Positions 43,745 through 49,714 of a stretch of 49,714 nucleotides of DNA are shown one piece after another. Each line of letters opens with the position of its first letter. Position 1 is the stretch's first letter. Source of the DNA: an uncultured Clostridia bacterium (GTDB taxonomy: Bacteria > Bacillota > Clostridia > Lachnospirales > Lachnospiraceae); contig CANRWA010000026.1 of NCBI GenBank assembly GCA_947643415.1, forward strand, positions 1 through 49,714, read 5' to 3'. The notes beneath the pieces are model-generated. The model saw nothing but the letters and a program-made list of their open reading frames with translations. It had not been told where the DNA came from and searched no databases. The position numbers and the translations under genes were made by a program.

Positions 43745-43903
43745 AGGAACTGTAAATAAATAACTTTTAAATAGTGCGCAGGATTTTTCTTCGAGAGTGT
43801 TACCCAAAAATCAGGCGCATAGTGGGCTATGTAACTGATTTTTGGGTAGCACTATTCGGAGAAAAAGACAAGCAGTATTAAAAGTTATTTATTTACAGTT
43901 CCT
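43745..43903. repeat. Structured MITE-like repeat, copy 2
   Basis: This 159-bp element is closely similar to 22051-22208 and in the same orientation. Its ends AGGAACTG and CAGTTCCT are flanked by TTA on both sides, as in copy 1. The terminal arms pair perfectly over about 20 bases here (CTGTAAATAAATAACTTTTA with its complement). The internal stem is extended to TACCC/GGGTA where copy 1 has TTC/GAA. It lies between cheX and trmL. Confidence 0.85.
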
Positions 43904-43942
43904 TAGTTCAAATTGGCGCCATTGAGCTAAATAAGGGAAGTG

Positions 43943-44413
43943 TCACTCCTCCGGCTTAACAGCCAGATAGAGATCAATCTGTCCATTTGGAATCACCAAA
44001 GGCACACATAAACTTTTCGCATAACTACTCATAAATTTTACTTGTCCATGTGACAAGGTCGGCGGTGTGATATCAATGCCAATCCCTTTTGAAGAAAATA
44101 CAGTTGCCGCATTTCCCATAATCATATTGCCAAGCTCACCCAGCGCACTGGCAGAAAATTCATCGATCTCTTCAATCTCTGTCATGCACATCTTAGATGC
44201 GATATTACAAGCATTATCTTTGGTCATGGCAATCATGACCTGCCCCCGCATCTCACCGGTAACACCCACCATAATCACCCAGGTATCTGTTCCAAAAGAT
44301 GCCTCTCTCAGCATCGGCTTCTGCATTGTTACTTCCACAAAACACATGTCCTGCAGTATTTTCTTTGCTGCCATGAGAAATGGGTTAATATAATCAGCAT
44401 TTAATGTTGCCAT
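43943..44413 (-). CDS. cheX: CheX-type chemotaxis phosphatase
   Basis: This 156-residue CheX/CheC-family protein has the signature ALGELGNMIMGNAA, with catalytic E93 and N96, and a typical alpha-beta opening (LNADYINPFLMAAKKIL). The family dephosphorylates CheY-P or related receiver proteins. It stands alone here without other chemotaxis genes, so it may serve another receiver. A ribosome site (AGGAGG) precedes the ATG. Confidence 0.9.
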   Translation of the reverse strand: MATLNADYINPFLMAAKKILQDMCFVEVTMQKPMLREASFGTDTWVIMVGVTGEMRGQVMIAMTKDNACNIASKMCMTEIEEIDEFSASALGELGNMIMGNAATVFSSKGIGIDITPPTLSHGQVKFMSSYAKSLCVPLVIPNGQIDLYLAVKPEE

Positions 44414-44446
44414 GCCTTCCTCCTATCTGCACAATGATGATGAAGC

Positions 44447-44523
44447 ACGACGGGAATTGCGAAGCAATGTAGTCGTGCGTATGGCATCTGTTGGGGGGCA
44501 AAATACCTTTTGGCCCCAACATC
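44447..44523. repeat. Two hairpins between the aminotransferase and cheX genes
   Basis: A stem GCACGAC/GTCGTGC (44447-44480, with an inner ATTGC/GCAAT) and a stem TGTTGGGG/CCCCAACA (44491-44523) are adjacent. Neither has a U-run after it on the minus strand. They could be weak terminators or REP-like elements. Confidence 0.55.
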
Positions 44524-44550
44524 ACAATAATATCTTTTATCATACCATAC

Positions 44551-45708
44551 TTAGTAAAGGGTGTCTATAAAATTCTGTATCTTGCCCAATGCCAATTTCA
44601 GGTTATCAATAGAATATGCATAAGAAATGCGCAGATATCCTTCCCCACACTCCCCAAAGGCTGATCCCGGCACCACTGCTACCTTTTCCTGATGAAGAAG
44701 TTTTGTGGCGAATTCCTCGGATGTCATGCCGAACCGGCTGATATTGGGAAAGACATAAAAGGCCCCCATCGGTTCAAAGCATGGTATCCCCATATCATTC
44801 AGTTCCTTTACAAGAAAGCGGCGCCGTTCATCATAACTCTCCCGCATCCGTGCCACATCCTCATCCCCATGGCGCAGTGCCTCGATCGCCGCATATTGGC
44901 TTGTAGTGGGAGCACACATAATGACATACTGATGTACCTTAAGCATCTGCTTTATGATTTCCTTCGGCCCTGCTGCATAACCAAGCCGCCATCCTGTCAT
45001 GGCATAGGACTTGGAAAATCCATTGATGACAATTGTCCGCTCTGCCATCCCAGGCAGGGAAGCGATCGATACATGGTCGCCCTGATAACTCAGCTCTGAA
45101 TAGATCTCATCGGACACCACAAAGAGGTCCCGCTCCTCTATGACTTCCGTAATCTCCTTCAATTCACTCTCTGTCATAATAGCCCCTGTCGGATTATTCG
45201 GAAACGGGAGCACCAGGATCTTTGTATTCTCTGTCAATGCCGACAACAGTTTCTCCTTTGTCAGCTTGAAGTGGTCTTTTTCTTCCAGGGCAAGTGGTAC
45301 CGGCACTCCCCCTGCCATCTTGACACAGGGCAGATACGATACAAAACATGGTTCAGGAATGATCACCTCATCCCCCGGGTCCAGCATGGCACGCATGGCA
45401 ATATCTATGGCCTCACTGCCCCCCACTGTCACCAGAACTTCTTCCGGTGTATATGTAAGCTGGAATCTCCTTGCCAGGTATCCGCTGATCTCTTCCTTCA
45501 GTTCTGACAGGCCTGCATTGGATGTATAAAATGTCCTGCCCTGCTCCAGGGAATAGATCCCCTCTTCCCTGACATGCCAGGGCGTGTCAAAATCCGGTTC
45601 CCCTACTCCCAGTGATATCACATTTTCCATCGTATTTGCCACGTCAAAAAAACGTCGGATCCCCGATGGTGCCAGCTCCTGTACTGTCTTCGATATTGGG
45701 TTTCTCAT
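44551..45708 (-). CDS. PLP-dependent class I/II aminotransferase
   Basis: This 385-residue fold-type I enzyme has SLGVGEPDFDTP near 32-43, YTSNAGLSELK (61-71), FPNNPTGA (169-176), VSDEIYSEL (198-206) and the PLP lysine K233 in GFSKSYAMTGWRLGY. It is most like the aspartate/aromatic aminotransferase (PatA-like) group. The exact amino acid is not decidable. The start overlaps the stop of the Lrp gene by four bases (ATGA), so regulator and enzyme are coupled. Confidence 0.92.
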   Translation of the reverse strand: MRNPISKTVQELAPSGIRRFFDVANTMENVISLGVGEPDFDTPWHVREEGIYSLEQGRTFYTSNAGLSELKEEISGYLARRFQLTYTPEEVLVTVGGSEAIDIAMRAMLDPGDEVIIPEPCFVSYLPCVKMAGGVPVPLALEEKDHFKLTKEKLLSALTENTKILVLPFPNNPTGAIMTESELKEITEVIEERDLFVVSDEIYSELSYQGDHVSIASLPGMAERTIVINGFSKSYAMTGWRLGYAAGPKEIIKQMLKVHQYVIMCAPTTSQYAAIEALRHGDEDVARMRESYDERRRFLVKELNDMGIPCFEPMGAFYVFPNISRFGMTSEEFATKLLHQEKVAVVPGSAFGECGEGYLRISYAYSIDNLKLALGKIQNFIDTLY

Positions 45709-46193
45709 GGTGTGATCAACTGCCTTTCATCCCTTCTCTTCCCCTCCACGAGGGAAAGGCCATATTCTTTATATTTTTTCAAGACAAAATGTGTCGCCGT
45801 ACTCTCAATATCATCCATCGGCGCCAGTTTCGTCGCCACAAACCGCGCTACCTCTTTCATTGTCCTGCCATGAACGATAACAGTAAGGTCAAATCCGCCG
45901 CCGCTCATCAGATACAGGCTCTCCACTTCATCAAACTGATAGATGCGCTCCGCTGCCCTGTCAAATCCTCTTCCCCTCTCTGGCGTCACCTTTAACTCAA
46001 TAAGCGCTGTGACACGTTCTGCATCGATCTTATCCCAATTGATCAAGGTAGGATATCCACAGATTACCCCCTCTTTCTCCATCTGCGCCACAGCGTCCCG
46101 GATCTCCTCTGGTTTTGCCGACAGCATCGCCGCCAGGTCTTCTGTTGACAATCTGGAATTTCTGGCTATATTTCTCAAAATCTTTTCTTTCAT
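45705..46193 (-). CDS. Lrp/AsnC-family transcriptional regulator
   Basis: This 162-residue regulator has an N-terminal winged helix (about 8-50; RLSTEDLAAML, EEIRDAVAQMEKEGVI) and a C-terminal RAM effector domain (about 65-145, with LMSGGGFDLTVIVHGR). Such regulators bind amino acids and control their metabolism. It lies six bases after the AIR-synthase-like gene and overlaps the aminotransferase gene, which is its likely target or partner. Confidence 0.93.
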   Translation of the reverse strand: MKEKILRNIARNSRLSTEDLAAMLSAKPEEIRDAVAQMEKEGVICGYPTLINWDKIDAERVTALIELKVTPERGRGFDRAAERIYQFDEVESLYLMSGGGFDLTVIVHGRTMKEVARFVATKLAPMDDIESTATHFVLKKYKEYGLSLVEGKRRDERQLITP

Positions 46194-46199
46194 TCTCTA

Positions 46200-47186
46200 T
46201 CAATCCTTTCCGGCACGAAATAATTCGTCTGTTTTTGGCGGTTCCAGAAACCGCCGCTCATCGCCATTCATGATGACCCTGTCATTTCCCTCTGTCGCAT
46301 GCCCCACTACCGCACTGTGGATTCCCGCTTTCTTCAGTTCCTCCACCAGACGGCTGCCATGATCCGTTCCTATCAGCATAGCTCCGCTGGATATAAGCAT
46401 ATAAGGATTGATATCGAACACCTCACATACTTCTATCGTCTCCTGGCGTATGGGGATCTTGTGGAGATCAACCTCCAATCCGGTTCCGGATGCCGACGCC
46501 ATCTCCCACAGTGCGCCAAATATACCGCCTTCTGTTACATCATGCATTGCCGTGACACCTGTATCCATGGCAATCTTTGCATCTGGCATGACACTGAGGT
46601 ACTGGTCAAACCCTTTCGCTGCCTCCACTATCCCAGAGGGCAGTTTCTCCCGCAGATATTCTTCTCTTTCTTTGGCCAGGATCGAAGTGCCCTCAAGGCC
46701 GATCCATTTGGTCACCACAAGATCCTGTCCAGGCCGCAGCCCACCGGTCTGTATCAGCCTGTCTTTTGCGATCTTCCCAACACCAGTGACAGATACCAGC
46801 GTCTGGCTGACAGCAGCAGATACTTCCGTATGCCCTCCCAGGATCTCCACATTGAACCGCTCTGCCAGTTCTGTCACATCTTTCATAATCTCTTTTAACT
46901 CTTCTTCCTGACTCCCAGGTGGAAAGAGGATCGTCAGAAGCATACCGACCAGCTCTGCTCCGGATGAGGCAATATCATTTGCTGTTATATGAAATGCCAG
47001 TGTGCCGATGTCCTTTGCAGTCCCGGTTATAGGATCTGTCGAAAGCACCACCGCCTCATCCCCCAGCGCCAGTACACTGCAGTCCTCCCCTATGCCGGAA
47101 TGGACCAAAACTTCCGGCCTCTTTACTCTTAATCTCTTAAACACTGACCGTTTCAACACATTTTCAGGTACCTTTCCTATCTCCAT
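46200..47186 (-). CDS. AIR synthase-related (HypE/PurM/ThiL-superfamily) protein
   Basis: This 328-residue protein has the PurM fold: SGIGEDCSVLALGDEAVVLSTDP-type ATP-site strands near 30-55, HITANDIASSGAELVG (about 67-82), an ILGGHTEV motif and a C-terminal domain with MHDVTEGGIFGAL. It is closest to HypE-like AIR synthase-related proteins outside hydrogenase operons, and its substrate is unknown. The ATG at 47186 is six bases after GGAGG. It heads the operon with Lrp and the aminotransferase and follows the VanW gene by 67 bases. Confidence 0.88.
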   Translation of the reverse strand: MEIGKVPENVLKRSVFKRLRVKRPEVLVHSGIGEDCSVLALGDEAVVLSTDPITGTAKDIGTLAFHITANDIASSGAELVGMLLTILFPPGSQEEELKEIMKDVTELAERFNVEILGGHTEVSAAVSQTLVSVTGVGKIAKDRLIQTGGLRPGQDLVVTKWIGLEGTSILAKEREEYLREKLPSGIVEAAKGFDQYLSVMPDAKIAMDTGVTAMHDVTEGGIFGALWEMASASGTGLEVDLHKIPIRQETIEVCEVFDINPYMLISSGAMLIGTDHGSRLVEELKKAGIHSAVVGHATEGNDRVIMNGDERRFLEPPKTDELFRAGKD

Positions 47187-47253
47187 CTCTTTCCTCCATC
47201 CGCGCATGTTTTTGCGCATCTGGGTGAAATAGTTATTTTTCACCCTTCCTCCA

Positions 47254-48834
47254 TCACTGCCCGCCGTCTTCCGCCGGAATCGGTGCAGCCGTTGCCAGAG
47301 GCGAATCCGGCTCCTTCGATGGCTCATCCGGCTCAGGTGCCTCCGTCTGTTTTGGCACAGGAGTCGCTTTTGGTTCCTTTGTTGCTGTCGGCGCCTTTGT
47401 CGCTTTTGGTGTCTTTGCCGGCTTTGAGGATGCTGCCGGTTTTGGCGTTTCACCCGGCTTCGGTGTCGCTGTCGCCTTTGCCCCTCCTTTTGTCACATAC
47501 CGGGGTTCTGCCTTATATGTGCTGCTGTTCACCTGGGTCTTTTTGGATTCTCCGTTTTCCGTCACGATCTTCCAGAGTACAGCCTTATATCCAATATGTG
47601 CCTCCTGGGTCACCTGGGTAAAAGATGCCGGTTTCGTCTTGTCATACGTGATCTTATCCTCTCCCGGCTGTATCGTCTCTAATGTCTCAGACTCATATTC
47701 TACTTTGCGGTCCGGACTCCTTGTCTCTTCACCATATACATGGAAATACACACTTCCCGATACCGTTCCGCCTTCAATGTATACTGGCACATCTGTATTA
47801 TTGCGGAATTTGAGATCCTTGTAATCCCCCGCAATAGCAGCATCCATGGATGGTTTCACATAGGTTACCACCATGGAATGAGGGCTTCTCTCGACAATCT
47901 CCAGTTCTGCAAGAAGAAGTGCATTATATAGCGTTGTGGATACCTGGCATACTCCGCCGCCGATCGAGTCCACCACCTCACCATTGCTGTAAGATGGGGC
48001 AGCATAATAACCATTCTCCTCTGTCATAGGTGAGATTGCATCATGTACTGAAAATGTCTCTCCCGGATATACGACAGCGCCATTAATAAGCCGCGCCGCA
48101 TTCTCCACATTTTTGGACCGGCTGATATTACCTGCGTTGAAACTGGTAGAAAAACGCCCCAACTCATCTTTACAGCGGGAAGCAAGTTTCTTTGATATGG
48201 CAGGTTCTTTTTTGGTCACAACTGCCTGTACCTGTACATCTGCAGCCTCCGTCTGCTCTTCCAGCGCCTTTTTCGCAAGTTCCATTGTGGCATCAACATC
48301 CAGTTTCTCTCCCTTTCTGGACTTCGTGTACACAAGGCTGCCGTTCTCCATCCTGATACTGGAGTTTTTGGCTTTTGTACATTTCTTTGTACATTTTTTC
48401 TCTATAAACTCTTTTAATTTCTCCTCGGAATAGTTCCCCGCCAGGGAAAATACTTTGTGTTCTGATGCCACTTCTTTGATCTGGGCATAGTTGGTAAATA
48501 AATTTCCCTCTTTCCCTATCTTCAATGCCTCTTCAATTACAGGATCCAGTTCACTGGCATAACCAAGGCCTGCCAGTGTTGTAGTAACTGTCTTGCCATT
48601 GACATCAACTGTCAGTGTCCTCTGTGCCAGCTTTGCAATATGTTCATTCAGCACACTCCGTGCCTCATCTGCTGTCATGCCGCCCAGATCCACCTCGTCT
48701 GCATAGACACCTTTACATATCCTGTCGCTTTCTGGCTTTACCATGGCATATGCGGCAATGACATAGGACGCGATCAATATTCCCATAATTATAATTACAA
48801 GAAATGCCGGTAAAAACCTCTGTTTCTGTCTCAC
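47254..48834 (-). CDS. VanW/YoaR-domain membrane-anchored cell-wall protein
   Basis: This 526-residue protein has one N-terminal membrane helix (about 8-30) and two YoaR-like putative peptidoglycan-binding domains (about 40-230, with VDLGGMTADEARSVL). A VanW domain at about 255-390 includes GETFSVHDAISP, GGGVCQVSTTLYNA and RSPHSMVVTYV, followed by a G5-like beta domain (about 395-450). The tail of about 75 residues is rich in Thr, Lys, Pro and Ala. It acts outside the membrane on or near peptidoglycan; VanW biochemistry is not settled. The GTG at 48834 is seven bases after GGGAGG and is preferred to an upstream ATG that would lie before that site. Confidence 0.9.
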   Translation of the reverse strand: MRQKQRFLPAFLVIIIMGILIASYVIAAYAMVKPESDRICKGVYADEVDLGGMTADEARSVLNEHIAKLAQRTLTVDVNGKTVTTTLAGLGYASELDPVIEEALKIGKEGNLFTNYAQIKEVASEHKVFSLAGNYSEEKLKEFIEKKCTKKCTKAKNSSIRMENGSLVYTKSRKGEKLDVDATMELAKKALEEQTEAADVQVQAVVTKKEPAISKKLASRCKDELGRFSTSFNAGNISRSKNVENAARLINGAVVYPGETFSVHDAISPMTEENGYYAAPSYSNGEVVDSIGGGVCQVSTTLYNALLLAELEIVERSPHSMVVTYVKPSMDAAIAGDYKDLKFRNNTDVPVYIEGGTVSGSVYFHVYGEETRSPDRKVEYESETLETIQPGEDKITYDKTKPASFTQVTQEAHIGYKAVLWKIVTENGESKKTQVNSSTYKAEPRYVTKGGAKATATPKPGETPKPAASSKPAKTPKATKAPTATKEPKATPVPKQTEAPEPDEPSKEPDSPLATAAPIPAEDGGQ

Positions 48835-48923
48835 TCTGTTACCTCCCAATAACTTTACTTGCACATTTTCAAAAGCTGTATTAAACTATAAACAAAGGGG
48901 ATACCCGTTTTGCTTATTTCTAT

Positions 48924-49016
48924 CTATATAGAAGCCAGAAGTCCGATGACCATGGCTATAATGAGCACAACACAGATAATAGCTGCGACCAGCCGCTGTT
49001 TCTTACGGTTCATCAT
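48924..49016 (-). CDS. 30-residue single-pass membrane peptide (Prli42/DUF4044-like)
   Basis: The peptide starts MMNRKKQR and continues as one hydrophobic helix (LVAAIICVVLIIAMVIGLL). This charge-then-helix pattern resembles Prli42/DUF4044 micropeptides, in which a basic N-terminus faces the cytoplasm. A strong GGGGG site lies nine bases before tandem ATG codons (49016 and 49013). It lies upstream of the VanW gene, same strand, with a gap of 89 bases. The next gene is divergent with only 36 bases between starts. Family assignment is tentative; reality of the gene is likely from the ribosome site and composition. Confidence 0.65.
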   Translation of the reverse strand: MMNRKKQRLVAAIICVVLIIAMVIGLLASI

Positions 49017-49052
49017 AATAAATTACCCCCTTTCTGAAAGGATGTCATCAAC

Positions 49053-49688
49053 ATGAAATACATTTTTGTCTATCTTGTCTGTTTCTGCATCTTCTGTGCC
49101 TGGCTCTTTTATGAACAGCGCAAGAGCAGCCGGATACAGAAAAAAGCCTCCGAGGAGTTCTGGGCACGGGAAGAACTGGCTAACAGTACCCGAAAGAAGG
49201 ATATCTCTGATCTTCCCCTCATTCAGGTAGAGGAGGGCGAGATCCCCTTCCTTGAAACCCCGGATGAATCCATTACTAATTATATCGGCCAACTCCGGCA
49301 GATCATAAAAGAACCTATGCTGGACCTGTCAGATTATTCCAACACAGATTTAAAGTTAGCATATGGCGTCGGAAATTTCAAGACATTATCTGAATATGAT
49401 GAAAATTTTAATACTTTTCTGGTAGCTTTGACAAACCTCGCACGTTCCTATGAGCGGGGCGGGTATCATGAACAGGCAAAGGACACCTATCTGACAGCGC
49501 TCCGGCATGGCTCCCGCCGGGCAGGCGACTATGAAGAACTGGCAAAGGTCTGGCTGGCCCTGGGACGCCCAGATGAAGTAACCTCACTGATCCATGATCT
49601 GGAGAAGGGAGACCATCCACGAAAAGACAGCATCATTTCACTTCTCCGTCAGGTGTTGGATCACGCAGATTCCCGCAGAATGGTTTAA
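49053..49688 (+). CDS. Membrane-anchored TPR-like protein
   Basis: This 211-residue protein has an N-terminal hydrophobic helix (about 3-18, YIFVYLVCFCIFCAWLF) followed by a basic segment, giving a type of anchored topology. The remainder is soluble and helical, with TPR-like pairs at about 125-185 (LARSYERGGYHEQAKDTYLTAL and DYEELAKVWLALGRPDEV). No named family is recognised; a scaffold or assembly role is plausible. AAAGGA lies ten bases upstream of the ATG. Because the start is 36 bases from the divergent micropeptide start, its promoter must lie inside that gene or beyond. Confidence 0.75.
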   Translation: MKYIFVYLVCFCIFCAWLFYEQRKSSRIQKKASEEFWAREELANSTRKKDISDLPLIQVEEGEIPFLETPDESITNYIGQLRQIIKEPMLDLSDYSNTDLKLAYGVGNFKTLSEYDENFNTFLVALTNLARSYERGGYHEQAKDTYLTALRHGSRRAGDYEELAKVWLALGRPDEVTSLIHDLEKGDHPRKDSIISLLRQVLDHADSRRMV

Positions 49689-49714
49689 GGGATTTCTTTT
49701 TCTGTAATCAAAGA

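Noticed and set aside
47222-47245. GGGTGAAA/TTTCACCC hairpin between the VanW and AIR-synthase-like genes as a terminator
   Set aside because: There is no T-run after the stem on the minus strand. It may be an attenuating hairpin, but nothing more can be said.
1-49714. CRISPR arrays, tRNA/rRNA genes, integrases or transposases
   Set aside because: I read through both strands and found no regularly spaced repeats, cloverleaf-forming segments or recombinase motifs that I could support.

Overview
The window looks like a chromosomal segment of an anaerobic, endospore-lineage Firmicute, most likely a member of the Lachnospiraceae/Clostridia. The evidence is SpoVG, a GlgC/GlgD pair, a TmcAL (YlbM) homologue, DnaD/DnaI-type primosome proteins, strong AGGAGG ribosome sites, Gram-positive sigma-A promoters and a VanW/YoaR cell-wall protein. 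No rRNA, tRNA or CRISPR array was seen.

Layout. Positions 1-5330 hold the 5' part of a secreted surface protein, ilvE, and a two-gene SGNH hydrolase/tmcAL operon. Positions 5428-15117 are an accessory block, visibly more A+T-rich than its neighbours, placed between tmcAL and malQ. It is one leftward operon of four genes. Two are giant paralogous proteins that each join an RNase H1-type RNA:DNA-hybrid-binding (viroplasmin) domain to a Clp-like AAA+ module, a degenerate receiver-like segment, a second FtsH-like AAA+ module and an M41 zinc-protease domain. The other two are a stand-alone RNase HI and a phospholipase-D-fold protein ending in a DUF5710 domain. I know of no described system with this composition, and it is the main find. 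From 15299 to 22035 the core genes malQ, a PrsA-like foldase, mfd and pth follow, driven at least in part by a good promoter in front of pth.

Positions 22036-28788 contain a 158-bp structured repeat in the pth leader, an unannotated 29-codon Hol_Tox-type toxin with a convergent antisense RNA (a type I toxin-antitoxin locus with promoters on both strands), a three-gene operon (kinase-like/HSP90-like/helical-repeat protein), deoD, a histidine phosphatase and spoVG. Positions 28815-31210 are the glycogen genes glgC-glgD. Rightward genes at 31439-36517 are murC, dnaD-like and dnaI/dnaC-like helicase-loading genes behind a cluster of DnaA boxes, and an atypical ribose-phosphate pyrophosphokinase.

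Positions 36601-48834 read leftward: a class A penicillin-binding protein, a CgeB-like glycosyltransferase, a Cache-GGDEF diguanylate cyclase, a sodium:solute symporter, a TrmL-like tRNA methyltransferase, a second copy of the structured repeat, CheX, an aminotransferase/Lrp/AIR-synthase-like operon and a VanW-domain protein. A 30-residue membrane peptide gene and a divergent TPR-like membrane protein close the window.

Functional themes are glycogen turnover (glgC, glgD, malQ), cell envelope (murC, PBP, VanW, PrsA), replication and repair (mfd, DnaD, loader, DnaA boxes), and an apparently horizontally acquired nucleic-acid-sensing protease system. Start codons were chosen by ribosome-site spacing. 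Several real starts are GTG or TTG, as noted in each entry.
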